Source: an uncultured Clostridia bacterium (GTDB taxonomy: Bacteria; Bacillota; Clostridia; TANB77; CAG-508). Taken from it: DNA of 64,000 nt. The notes beneath the pieces were generated by a model. It had not been told where the DNA came from, did not search any database, and saw only the letters and a program-made list of their open reading frames with translations. A program made the translations under genes and the position numbers. Positions 54,527-63,924 of this stretch are shown one piece after another. How positions within the stretch are numbered: position 1 is the first letter of the stretch; the number at the start of each line of letters is the position of its first letter. Where the stretch lies: positions 37,407 through 101,406 of the forward strand of contig CAKPDO010000001.1 of assembly GCA_934148985.1 (NCBI GenBank), given 5' to 3'.

Positions 54527-56459
54527 ATGCTAGAAAAAGTAAATGACACAAAAGATTTGAAAAAGTTAACAATAAAAGAAAAAGAAGAATTAGCAGAAGA
54601 CTTAAGAAAATATATAATAGAAATAGTATCTAAAAATGGAGGACATTTAGCTTCAAATCTTGGTGTAGTTGAACTTACACTAGCATTAGAAAGTGTTTTT
54701 GATGTAAATAAAGACAAAATAGTATGGGATGTAGGACATCAAACTTATGTGCATAAAATACTTAATGGTAGAAAAGAAGAAATAAAAAATATCCGTAAAT
54801 TAAATGGAATTGCAGGTTTTCCAAAAACTAAAGAATCTGAAACTGATTGCTTTAACACAGGTCATAGCAGTACATCTGTATCAGCAGCAATGGGGATGGC
54901 AAAAGCAAGAGATATGAAACATGAAAATAATTCAGTAATAGCAGTAATAGGTGATGGAGCATTAACTGGCGGAATGGCTCTAGAAGCTTTAAATCACATA
55001 GGCAGCTCTAAAACAAATGTAATAGTTGTTTTAAATGATAATGAAATGAGTATTTCAAAAAATATTGGTGGAATAAATATGCTTTTAACAAAATTAAGAG
55101 CAAGAAAGCTATATACAGTATCGAATAAGTCTGGGAAAAAGATATTAGAAAAAATTCCAGTAGTAGGAAATTTTATAATAAAAATAGTTAGAAAAGCCAA
55201 AAAAGGAATTAAGCAATTAATTATTCCAAAAATGTTTTTTGAAGATATAGGTTTTAAGTATTTAGGACCAATTGACGGTCATAATATAGAAGATATGGAA
55301 TTAATATTTAAAAGAGCAAAAGAGCTAGATGAACCAGTATTAATACATGTATTAACTAAAAAAGGAAAAGGATATAAACCAGCAGAAGATGAGCCTGATA
55401 AATTTCATGCAACATCTCCATTTGATATAGAAACAGGAAAAGCTAAAAAGCAAAAATCAAAAGACTATTCAAAAGCATTTGGAGAAAAGCTTGTAGAACT
55501 TGCAAAAAATAATGAGAAAATAGTAGCAATTACAGCGGCAATGAAAGATGGCACAGGACTTACAGAATTTGCAAATGAATATCCCGATAGATTTTTTGAT
55601 GTAGGAATTGCAGAACAACATGCTTTAACATTTGCAGCAGGACTAGCAATAGAAGGAATGATACCATTTGTACCAATATATTCGTCTTTTTATCAAAGAG
55701 CATATGACCAAGTAATTCATGACATATGTATGCAAAATTTGCCTGTAGTAATGTGTGTAGATAGAGCTGGAATTGTTGGAGCAGATGGAGAAACACACCA
55801 GGGGATATTGGATTTATCATTTTTTAAAGTAATTCCTAATTTAACAATAATGGCACCAAAAGACTTCCAAGAATTACAAAGTATGATGGAATTTGCAGTA
55901 GAATTAAACAAACCAGTTGTAATAAGATATCCAAGAGGTGGAGAAGCTGAGCAAAAGTTCAATACTCATAATTATATAAGATATAAAAGATGTGAATTTT
56001 TAACAACTGGAAAAGATGTAACTATTGTAGCAATTGGAAACCAAGTAAGTAAAGCAATGAATATTTTTAGAAAGCTAAAAGAAATGAATATAAGTGCAGA
56101 AGTTATAAATGCAAGATTTTTAAAGCCTTTTGATAAATATGCAATACTTTCATCAATATGCAAAACTCGGTTTTGTTGTAACTATTGAAGATAATACACT
56201 TGTAGGTGGACTTGGCACAGAAATTAAGGAAATAATAGCTGAAAAACAGCTTTCAAATGTAACTGTTAAAACTTTTGGATATCCAGATGTATTTGTAGAA
56301 CATGGAACCGTACAAGAGCTTGAAAAAATATATAAAGTTGACGAAAAAGCGATATTTAATTATATAAAAAGTGAAATAAATCATAAGAAAAAAATAAAAA
56401 ATGACAAATCCTTTTATAGAAAATCAAAAGGACAGTCATTTAAACAAAAAGATATGTAA
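54527..56459 (+). CDS. dxs: 1-deoxy-D-xylulose-5-phosphate synthase, one +1 shift at CGG
   Basis: First enzyme of the MEP isoprenoid pathway (pyruvate + GAP to DXP, TPP-dependent). HLASNLGVVELT, GHQTYVHKIL, HSSTSVSAAMGMAKAR, GDGALTGGMALEALNH (TPP/Mg site), EQHALTFAAGLA, YSSFYQRAYDQVIHD. The shift at 56168 gives KTGFVVTIEDNTLVGGLGT, continuing the transketolase C-terminal domain to 643 residues. ATG 54527 has AAAAAGGTGAT before it. Its 3' end overlaps the convergent RluD-family gene by 46 bases. Confidence 0.93.
56168..56170 (+). other. CGG +1 frameshift site, DXS Gly548
   Basis: Context ACT-CGG-T. Skipping the C gives C-K-T-G-F-V-V-T-I-E-D; the unshifted frame ends at 56188. Confidence 0.92.
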
Positions 56460-57278
56460 TTATTAGAAACAGGATGATAAAAAGAAAGCCTTGAACATGC
56501 GAGAGCTTGACCAATTATCAAATCTGATTTTGTACCATATAAATCATCTCCAACTAATGGATGACCAATTGATGCAAAATGAACGCGAATTTGATGAGTT
56601 CGTCCTGTTTCTAAAGTACATTTTACAAGGGAAAAAGAAGAAAATTCTTGTAAAACTTCAAAATGAGTAATTGCTTGTTTGCCATCACTTGAGATACATC
56701 TTTCTATTATACTATTTGGCTTTCTTGCAATTGGTTTGTTTATTGTTCCTTTTTTTACAGGAAGAATACCAGATACAACGGCTAAATATTCTTTTTTAAA
56801 TTTATTAGAAGCCATTTGTTGTATTAAGTTTTCTTGCACATATTCATTTTTTGCAAATAATATTAATCCGTGTTGTATTTAAATCTAAACGGTTTACAGG
56901 TCTAATTTTTTTATAAAGTCCGACTTCATTAAAATAAAACTTTAATCCATTTGAAAGAGTATTATCAAAATGTTCAAAAGATGGGTGAACAGCAATTCCT
57001 TTGGGTTTATTTAAAATTATAAATGTATCATCTTCATAAACAATATCTAAATCCATTTTAACTGGGACAATATTTGAGCTATCTTCTGGATAATTGAGGT
57101 CGATGGAAATAATATCGCCAATATGTACGGTGTTTCTAGTATCACAAGGAATGTTATTTACAGAAACTAGATGATTATTTATTAATTTGCTAAAAAGTCT
57201 AGATGAAATACCTAAATTTTGTTTTAAAATATTATTGATTGTCAAATTTTCTTTTTCTACTTTAAAATATAAAGTCAT
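56414..57278 (-). CDS. RluD-family pseudouridine synthase, one +1 shift at CGG
   Basis: 287 residues with the shift. An N-terminal S4-like part (LFSKLINNHLVSVN), then PVNRLDLNTT with the catalytic Asp, and the shifted reading GLILFAKNEYVQENL, the usual family sequence. The end includes LETGRTHQIRVHFASIGHPLVGDDLYG, a hallmark of RluA/RluD enzymes. Which uridine it acts on is not clear. Convergent with dxs. Confidence 0.9.
56868..56870 (-). other. CGG +1 frameshift site, RluD-family Gly137
   Basis: On the minus strand, context ACA-CGG-A. Skipping the C gives D-L-N-T-T-G-L-I-L-F-A-K, the active-site continuation. Confidence 0.93.
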
Positions 57279-57332
57279 AGGGAAATCCTTTCTTTTACTT
57301 TTAGATAAATTACAAAAAATTTAATATGTATC

Positions 57333-57359
57333 AAGTGTTCTAAAATAAATAGAACACTT
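57333..57359. repeat. 10-bp inverted repeat
   Basis: AAGTGTTCTA (57333-57342) and TAGAACACTT (57350-57359), between the RluD-family gene and the small secreted protein. Confidence 0.55.
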
Positions 57360-57395
57360 AAAGATGTGCTACAAAATAACATTTAATAATAAAAA

Positions 57396-57884
57396 CTATT
57401 CGTTATTATTATCATTGTAGTTATTTCTATTTGAAGCACTAGCTGTATAATAATATACTAAAGCTATTATTGCAACAGCTGCAATGGCTAAAATTAGCCA
57501 AATCCAAGTAGTTGAGTTCATTCCAAGTAGTGTATTATCAGTTGTAGATGTTCTCTGAGCTGTATAATTACTTGAATTTGTTGTCATTAAAGTATTACCA
57601 TTATTAGATACATTAGTGTTTACATTTTGATTTCCATCCATGTTCATGTTGGAAACAGCATTTTGTGCACCTTTTTCCATATCTGATGTGGCATCTTTAG
57701 ATGTATTTGAAATATCTCTAGCTGCATTTTCAATGCCATTTTCAGCATCACCTACTACGTTTCTTACAGAATCAGCCGCTTTTTCCATAGGGTTGTTTGA
57801 GCTATCTGTTGCAAAAGTATAGGTAAAGCTTAAAGATATAATTATACTTAATAATAGTAATCCAAATAAAAATTTTTTCTGCAT
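57396..57884 (-). CDS. Small secreted membrane-anchored protein
   Basis: 162 residues. A signal peptide (LFGLLLLSIIISLSFTYTFA), an Asn/Ser/Asp-rich linker with helical repeats (AADSVRNVVGDAENGIENAARD...), and a C-terminal membrane helix (TTWIWLILAIAAVAIIALVYYY) with an Asn-rich tail. RBS AGGAGG. Its neighbour 58012 has the same layout. Confidence 0.6.
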   Translation of the reverse strand: MQKKFLFGLLLLSIIISLSFTYTFATDSSNNPMEKAADSVRNVVGDAENGIENAARDISNTSKDATSDMEKGAQNAVSNMNMDGNQNVNTNVSNNGNTLMTTNSSNYTAQRTSTTDNTLLGMNSTTWIWLILAIAAVAIIALVYYYTASASNRNNYNDNNNE

Positions 57885-57970
57885 TTTTTCATCCTCCTAA
57901 AAAAATAGTTTAAAAATAAACTTAATAATATTATTATTTTTTTAGGTTAAAATATACTATGAAAAAAATT

Positions 57971-58004
57971 GAAAAAATAAAACAAGCAATAAAAATATTG
58001 CTTG
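57971..58004 (-). terminator. Terminator for 58012-58375
   Basis: CAAGCAAT/ATTGCTTG stem with, on the minus strand, a following TTTTATTTTTT run. Confidence 0.65.
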
Positions 58005-58011
58005 AAAAAAA

Positions 58012-58375
58012 TTAATTACTACTTAATCTTATTAAAATGGCAATTGCAAAGAATATTAGTAAAATTCCAATTACTATTAAAGCAATATTTATAAGATTAG
58101 TTATAGTAGAATTAGTAGATTTTTGATTACTAGATACACTACTTACAGTCGATGATACAGTATTAGATGAATTTTGTGAAGTAGTAGATGTATTTGCTCT
58201 AGCTGAAGAATTATCACTTTGATTTTCTGTGGAATTTCCGTGAAGTTACAGATGTGTTCGAAACATTTGTATCCTCTGTATTTTGGGTTAAATTTAAATC
58301 AATAGCATAACAAAAATTTACTGTTAAAACCATTGCTAATACAAAGTATAATAAAATTTTTGATATTTTTGACAT
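58012..58375 (-). CDS. Small secreted membrane protein, one +1 shift at CGG
   Basis: About 120 residues with a shift at 58240; each unshifted part is too short to stand alone. Signal peptide (KILLYFVLAMVLTVNFCYA), a Ser/Thr/Asn-rich linker spanning the shift (NTSVTS-G-NSTENQSDNSS), and a C-terminal membrane helix (NIALIVIGILLIFFAIAILI). RBS AGGAGG. The layout resembles 57396, so the shift produces a complete, anchored form. Confidence 0.75.
58238..58240 (-). other. CGG +1 frameshift site, small protein Gly46
   Basis: On the minus strand, context TCA-CGG-A. Skipping the C gives V-T-S-G-N-S-T-E-N and reaches the C-terminal membrane helix. Confidence 0.8.
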
Positions 58376-58566
58376 TATTTTACTCCTCCTAACTTCTCAT
58401 TTGATTAATAATAGTATCATAACACAAAAAAAGATAATTTGTCTATAATTTTTTTGAAAAAGTATAAAAATATCTTTTTTTATGTTGTAAAAAGAAATCT
58501 TTTTTGATAGAATGTGTTAAGATTATAAATTAGAAGTGTAAAAATAGTAAAAGGAATGTGATAAAG

Positions 58567-59019
58567 ATGGATAATAATGCAGAATTATTTGATAGAGCTA
58601 AGACTAAAGTTTTAAAATATATTTTATATAGAAAAAGAACAGAAGGTGAAATTTATATAAAATTCAAAAATGAAATAGATGGAAATACATTAGATGAAGT
58701 TGTGGAATACTTGAAAGAAGCAGGATATATAAATGATGAAGAATATATTGGAAAAATGGTAAATGAAATAAAAAATTTAAAAAAGATGTCTATAGCTGAA
58801 ATAAAATATAAATTACAAGCAAAAAGTTTGAAAAAAGACTTGATAGAAGATTATATATACCAAAATAAAGAAGACCTTACAGAATATGAAATAGAATCGG
58901 CAAAAAAGATAATACAAAAAAAAGGCGGAGAAAAACAGGAAATAGTAATGTATTTAATGAAAAAAGGATATAAAAAAGAAAATATTGATAAAGCTTTTGA
59001 AAAAGTAAAAAAAGTATAA
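58567..59019 (+). CDS. recX: Regulatory protein RecX
   Basis: About 150 residues, three-helix repeats. LKYILYRKRTEGEIYIKFK, EYLKEAGYINDEEYIGKMV, KMSIAEIKYKLQAKSL and GGEKQEIVMYLMKKGY are RecX repeat signatures. It modulates RecA filaments. ATG 58567 chosen (AAAAGGA 11 bases upstream); GTG 58558 lies too close to it. Confidence 0.85.
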   Translation: MDNNAELFDRAKTKVLKYILYRKRTEGEIYIKFKNEIDGNTLDEVVEYLKEAGYINDEEYIGKMVNEIKNLKKMSIAEIKYKLQAKSLKKDLIEDYIYQNKEDLTEYEIESAKKIIQKKGGEKQEIVMYLMKKGYKKENIDKAFEKVKKV

Positions 59020-59041
59020 AAATTCAAGCAAAGGAACAAGA

Positions 59042-60118
59042 TTGAAAATGAAAAAAATATTAATTTCAGCATATTCATTGGATGTTGGAGGAATAGAAAC
59101 AGCTTTAATAACACTTATAAAAAAAATACATTTGGATTTTGATGTAACTATATCACTAGAAAAAAAAGAGGGGATATTCTTAAAAAATTTACCAGATGAT
59201 GTAAAAATTATTACATACAAACCTAATAATTGTAAAATAAAATTAGTAAGAAAAATGATTAATTTTATTAAACAACAATTATTTAAACTTAAATACAAAA
59301 ATAAATTTGATTTTTCGGCATGTTATGCAACATATAGTTTATCGGCATCATTTATAGCAAGAAATGCAAGCAAAAATAATTGTTTATGGGTACATAATGA
59401 TTATATGAGTTTTTATGAAAATGATGAAAAAAAATATAAAAATTTCTTTAAAGAAATAAAGGTAGAAGAATTTAAAAAGATAGTATTTGTATCTGAACAT
59501 GATAAAAATGTATTTATAAAAAAATTTGAAAATTTAGCTAATAGATGTGTATATTGTAATAATTTAATAGACTATCAAAAAATAGAAAAAATGGCAGAAG
59601 AAGATGTACAGGATTTCAAAAAAGATGACATAATAACATTTATAAATTTAGGAAGACATGATGAGAAGCAAAAAAGAATAAGCAGAATAGTAAACGCAAC
59701 AAAAAGATTGAATAGTGATGGATTTTCATTCAGGGTTGTTTTAATTGGAGATGGACCAGACGGAGAAGAATATAGGAAGAATTGCAAAAATGTAAAAAAT
59801 ATAGTATTCTTAGGCAAGAAAAAAAATCCATATCCTTACTTAAAAAATGCAGATTGTTTACTGATGTCTTCGGATTTTGAGGGATATCCTGTAGTATTTA
59901 TAGAAAGTTTGATTCTAGAAAAGCCAATAATAACAACAGATGTGTCAGATAGTAAAAATGATATAGATGGTAAATTTGGAATAGTTGTTCCAAAATCAGA
60001 AGATGGTGTATATAAAGGAATGAAAGAATATTTACAAAATGGATATAAAATGGAGAAATTTAATCCAGAAGAATACAATGAAAATATAATAAAAAAATTA
60101 AATGAAATTATAAAATGA
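59042..60118 (+). CDS. Glycosyltransferase family 4-like
   Basis: 358 residues, GT-B fold. N-terminus KKILISAYSLDVGGIETALITLIKKI. The donor-binding half has FINLGRHDEKQKRISRIVNATKRL, LIGDGPDGEEY and SSDFEGYPVVFIES (E-x7-E pattern). It probably builds a surface glycan, with the next gene. TTG start after AAAGGA. Confidence 0.85.
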   Translation: MKMKKILISAYSLDVGGIETALITLIKKIHLDFDVTISLEKKEGIFLKNLPDDVKIITYKPNNCKIKLVRKMINFIKQQLFKLKYKNKFDFSACYATYSLSASFIARNASKNNCLWVHNDYMSFYENDEKKYKNFFKEIKVEEFKKIVFVSEHDKNVFIKKFENLANRCVYCNNLIDYQKIEKMAEEDVQDFKKDDIITFINLGRHDEKQKRISRIVNATKRLNSDGFSFRVVLIGDGPDGEEYRKNCKNVKNIVFLGKKKNPYPYLKNADCLLMSSDFEGYPVVFIESLILEKPIITTDVSDSKNDIDGKFGIVVPKSEDGVYKGMKEYLQNGYKMEKFNPEEYNENIIKKLNEIIK

Positions 60119-60137
60119 GGGAGAAGAAATTCATTAT

Positions 60138-61040
60138 ATGATAAGTTTTATTATTCCAGCATACAATGCAAGAAAAACTATAGGAAAAGCAATTGAATCA
60201 ATATTAAATCAGGAAAAAAGTGATATAGACTATGAAATAATAGTAGTTGATGATGGTTCAAATGATAATTTGAAAGATGAGCTTGAAAAATATGAAAACA
60301 AAATTAGATATTTTTATAAAGAAAACTCGGGAGTTTCAGATGCGAGAAATTTAGGTGTAAAAATGTCAAAAGGCGAATACATAATATTTGTAGATAGTGA
60401 TGACTATATATCTAGAAGTCTTTTAAAAGATATTCAAGAATATACAAACAAAAAAATAGAACTGATAAAATGGAACCCAGTATTTGTAGATGCTGATGGA
60501 AATAAGTTAAAACAAGAAAAAAGTGTTAAATTCGAAATTGCTACAGGTGAAGAGGGATTTAATTTATTGTTCGGAAAAGATAATTTAATAGATTGCTTGT
60601 GGAATTATGCAATAAAGAAAAGTTTGATGATGGAATTTCCAAGTAAAATGTATCATGAAGATTTTAGGACAATGCCATTAATTATTTTAAAGGCAAAAAG
60701 CATGGTTTCAATAGACAAATATGAATATTTTTATGTTCAAAGTCAAAATAGCATAATGAGAAATACTGATATTCAAAAAGAAAAAAAGAAAATAGAAGAT
60801 AAAATTACACACTATGATAACATTATGAAAGAATTAGAAAAAATGAATCTAAATAAAAGAACAAAAGAAAATGTCGCTATTTTTATAACAAACTCATTAC
60901 TTACTGGAATATCAGATTTAAATGAAGAAAATAGAAATTGGGCAATAAAAGAACTAAAAAGAAGGAAAGTTGCCAAAAACATAAAAATAAGAAATTTTAA
61001 ACAATTAATAAAAAGAATTATTTTAGAAATAAAATATTAG
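60138..61040 (+). CDS. Glycosyltransferase family 2
   Basis: 300 residues, GT-A fold. ISFIIPAYNARKTIGKAIESIL at the start, VVDDGSNDN near residue 37 and FVDSDDYISRS near 85 (DXD motif). It follows the GT4 gene by 20 bases. Acceptor unknown. Confidence 0.9.
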   Translation: MISFIIPAYNARKTIGKAIESILNQEKSDIDYEIIVVDDGSNDNLKDELEKYENKIRYFYKENSGVSDARNLGVKMSKGEYIIFVDSDDYISRSLLKDIQEYTNKKIELIKWNPVFVDADGNKLKQEKSVKFEIATGEEGFNLLFGKDNLIDCLWNYAIKKSLMMEFPSKMYHEDFRTMPLIILKAKSMVSIDKYEYFYVQSQNSIMRNTDIQKEKKKIEDKITHYDNIMKELEKMNLNKRTKENVAIFITNSLLTGISDLNEENRNWAIKELKRRKVAKNIKIRNFKQLIKRIILEIKY

Positions 61041-61050
61041 GAGAGAGAAA

Positions 61051-62340
61051 ATGACAGGAAGTATAATAATTTTAATAATTTTGATTTTAATAAATGCATT
61101 TTTTGCAGCAGCTGAAATAGCATTTATATCGTTAAATGATGCTAAGATAGAAGTACAAGTAAAAGATGGAAATAAAAAGGCAAAAAAAATTCAAAATATG
61201 CTAAAAAATCCAAGCAAATTTTTAGCAACTATACAAATAGGAGTAACTCTTGCAGGATTTTTATCAAGTGCTTTTGCATCAGATACATTTGCAGATAAAC
61301 TTGCTCCGATGTTAAATACATGGATACCAAGTGTTCAATTATCAACATGGAAAAGTGTATCAATAATAATTATAACAATAATTTTATCATATTTTACACT
61401 CGTATTTGGAGAACTAGTTCCAAAGAGATTAGCAATGAAATATTATGAAAAAATTTCATTTGCAAGTATTGGTGTAATAAAGACAATTTCAATAATAACA
61501 GCACCATTTGTTAGATTTTTGACATTTTCAACGAATATTGTGTCTAAATTATTTGGAGTAACAGGAGAGGAAGAAGATAATGTTACAGAAGAAGAAATAA
61601 GGATGATGGTAGATGTTGGAGAAGAAAAAGGAACAATTGAAGAAGAAGAAAAAGAAATGATAAATAATGTATTTGAATTTAATGATAAATTTGTTTCTGA
61701 AATAATGGTGCCACGTAATAAAATATTTGCAATTGATATTGATACAACAATATCTGAAGTTATTGAAAGACTTTCAGAAGATATGAGATATAGCAGAATT
61801 CCTGTATATGATGAAAATATGGATAATATAAAAGGTGTAGTATATATAAAAGACCTTTTAATTTCTACAAAAAATAAAAATTCAAAAATAAAATCATTAG
61901 TGAAAGAAGCATATTTTGTATCTGAAACTAAAAGAGTAAATGAATTGTTCCAAGAACTTAGAAAAGATAAAAAACAAATTGCAATTGTATTAGATGAGTA
62001 TGGTGGAACAGCTGGAATGGTTACAATGGAGGATATATTAGAAGAAATAGTTGGCGAAATTTACGATGAGTATGACAAAGAAACAGATAAATTCAAAAAA
62101 ATAGATAATAATACATTTTTGATTGATGCAAGTGTTGCTTTATATGATGTAGAAAAATTTTTAGATATAGACATAGAAGATGATGATGTAGATACCCTTG
62201 GCGGATATTTAATAAAAAAATTAGACAGAATTCCAAAAGATGGAGAAAAACCAGTAGTCGAAACAGAAAAAATAACATATAAAATTGAAAAAGTTCAAGA
62301 TAGAAAGATAATAAAAGTAAAAGCTTGTAAAAACATATAA
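61051..62340 (+). CDS. CNNM/HlyC-CorC family protein with CBS domains
   Basis: 429 residues. DUF21 (CNNM) membrane domain (about residues 5-190; NAFFAAAEIAFISL), two CBS domains (MVPRNKIFAIDIDTTISEVIERL...; KDKKQIAIVLDEYGGTAGMVTMEDILEEIVG) and the C-terminal CorC-HlyC domain. Relatives move Mg2+/Co2+. RBS AGGAGAG. Confidence 0.92.
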   Translation: MTGSIIILIILILINAFFAAAEIAFISLNDAKIEVQVKDGNKKAKKIQNMLKNPSKFLATIQIGVTLAGFLSSAFASDTFADKLAPMLNTWIPSVQLSTWKSVSIIIITIILSYFTLVFGELVPKRLAMKYYEKISFASIGVIKTISIITAPFVRFLTFSTNIVSKLFGVTGEEEDNVTEEEIRMMVDVGEEKGTIEEEEKEMINNVFEFNDKFVSEIMVPRNKIFAIDIDTTISEVIERLSEDMRYSRIPVYDENMDNIKGVVYIKDLLISTKNKNSKIKSLVKEAYFVSETKRVNELFQELRKDKKQIAIVLDEYGGTAGMVTMEDILEEIVGEIYDEYDKETDKFKKIDNNTFLIDASVALYDVEKFLDIDIEDDDVDTLGGYLIKKLDRIPKDGEKPVVETEKITYKIEKVQDRKIIKVKACKNI

Positions 62341-62368
62341 AAAAATCATAAAAAATGGATATAATTAC

Positions 62369-62397
62369 TTGATAAGAAGCGGAAAATGTGATATAAC
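62369..62397 (+). promoter_or_regulatory. Sigma-A promoter of the glycyl-tRNA synthetase gene
   Basis: TTGATA, 17 bases, TATAAC, about 40 bases before the ATG. No T-box lies in the 96-base gap. Confidence 0.65.
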
Positions 62398-62436
62398 TAA
62401 AAACATTAAAAAGGAGAAAAGAAAGGGAGAAAAAAG

Positions 62437-63819
62437 ATGCTAGATTCAATGGAAAAAATAGTTAACCTATGCAAAGCAAGAGGATATGTATATCCTGGTT
62501 CAGAAATATATGGTGGACTTTCAAACACTTGGGATTATGGACCATTAGGTGTAGAATTAAAAAATAATATAAAAAAAGCTTGGATGAAAAAAATGGTACA
62601 AGAAAACAAATATAATGTGGGATTAGATACAGCAATATTAATGAATCCACAAGTGTGGGTAACAACAGGGCATGTAGCAAGTTTTTCAGACCCTTTAATA
62701 GATTGCAAAGATTGTAAAACAAGACATAGAGCAGATAAGCTAATAGAAGAATGGGCAGCAAAAAATGGAAAAGATGTAATAGCTGATGGTTGGTCAGATG
62801 AAGAAACAGTAAAATATATAAATGATAATAATATAGTATGTCCTAACTGTGGAAAATTAAATTATACATCAATTAGAAAATTCAATTTAATGTTTAAAAC
62901 ATTCCAAGGAGTAACAGAAGATGCAAAATCAGAAATATATTTACGTCCAGAAACAGCTCAAGGAATATTTGTAAATTTTAAAAATGTTCTAAGAACAACA
63001 AGAAGAAAGCTACCAATGGGAATTTGCCAACAGGGTAAAGCATTTAGAAATGAAATAACACCTGGAAACTTCATATTCAGAACACGTGAATTTGAACAAA
63101 TGGAAATAGAATTTTTCTGCAAACCTGATACAGATTTAGAATGGCATGAATACTGGAAAGAATATTGCTATAACTTCTTAATATCATTAGGAGCTAAAAA
63201 AGAAGATGTAAGATTTAGGAATCATACAAAAGAAGAACTATCATTCTACAGCAAAGCAACAGCTGACATTGAATACAAATTCCCATTTGGATGGGGAGAA
63301 GTTTGGGGAATTGCCGATAGAACAAACTATGACTTATCAAGACATATGGAAGCAACAAAACAAGACTTAACATATCAAGACCCAGATACAGGCGAAAAAT
63401 ATGTACCATTTGTAATAGAACCATCAGTTGGTGTAGATAGATTAATATTAATGTTTTTATGTAACTCATATGATGAACAAGAAGTTTCAGAGGGAGACAC
63501 AAGAACAGTTTTACATTTACATCCAGCTTTAGCACCTTACAAATTAGCTGTTTTACCATTATCTAAAAAACTATCAGCAAAAGCCGTAGAAGTACATGAC
63601 AAATTAGCAAAAACTTTCATGTGCGATTATGATGAAGCTGGTTCAATAGGAAAACGTTATAGAAGAGAAGACGAAATCGGAACTCCATATTGCGTAACTG
63701 TTGATTTTGATACTTTAGAGGATAATCAAGTAACAATTAGAGATAGAGATACAATGGAACAAGTTAGAATGCCAATAGAAGATGTTGAAAATTGGATAAA
63801 AGAAAAAATTAATTTTTAA
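62437..63819 (+). CDS. glyS: Glycyl-tRNA synthetase, alpha2 type
   Basis: 460 residues. Single-chain class II GlyRS. SRG-like start ([25 protein letters not shown]), [15 protein letters not shown] (motif-2 region), [29 protein letters not shown] (motif 3) and the C-terminal anticodon-binding domain ([13 protein letters not shown] variant). RBS AAAGGGAG. In this genome it supplies the tRNA-Gly that reads every frameshift site listed here. Confidence 0.95.
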   Translation: MLDSMEKIVNLCKARGYVYPGSEIYGGLSNTWDYGPLGVELKNNIKKAWMKKMVQENKYNVGLDTAILMNPQVWVTTGHVASFSDPLIDCKDCKTRHRADKLIEEWAAKNGKDVIADGWSDEETVKYINDNNIVCPNCGKLNYTSIRKFNLMFKTFQGVTEDAKSEIYLRPETAQGIFVNFKNVLRTTRRKLPMGICQQGKAFRNEITPGNFIFRTREFEQMEIEFFCKPDTDLEWHEYWKEYCYNFLISLGAKKEDVRFRNHTKEELSFYSKATADIEYKFPFGWGEVWGIADRTNYDLSRHMEATKQDLTYQDPDTGEKYVPFVIEPSVGVDRLILMFLCNSYDEQEVSEGDTRTVLHLHPALAPYKLAVLPLSKKLSAKAVEVHDKLAKTFMCDYDEAGSIGKRYRREDEIGTPYCVTVDFDTLEDNQVTIRDRDTMEQVRMPIEDVENWIKEKINF

Positions 63820-63924
63820 GAATGTAACTATTGCAAAGAAGATAGAAATATGCTAATATATATTACATAATAATGATAATAAATAAAAACAAAATTAAGG
63901 ACAAAATAAATAATATAATATCTT

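Noticed and set aside
7903..56870. Classic programmed frameshifting by a slippery site and pseudoknot (as in prfB or dnaX)
   Set aside because: No shared upstream slippery sequence, SD-like element, stop codon or downstream stem is visible; only CGG is shared.
4955..58240. CGG reassigned to a different amino acid
   Set aside because: A reassigned codon keeps the frame. At every site the frame changes by +1, and frame 0 runs into stops or loses homology.
4646..58375. The split genes as pseudogenes or as sequencing errors
   Set aside because: All 15 breaks have the same form (one extra C before GGN), none involve other indels or stops, and flanking sequence is fully conserved. Random decay or homopolymer error would give varied positions and types.
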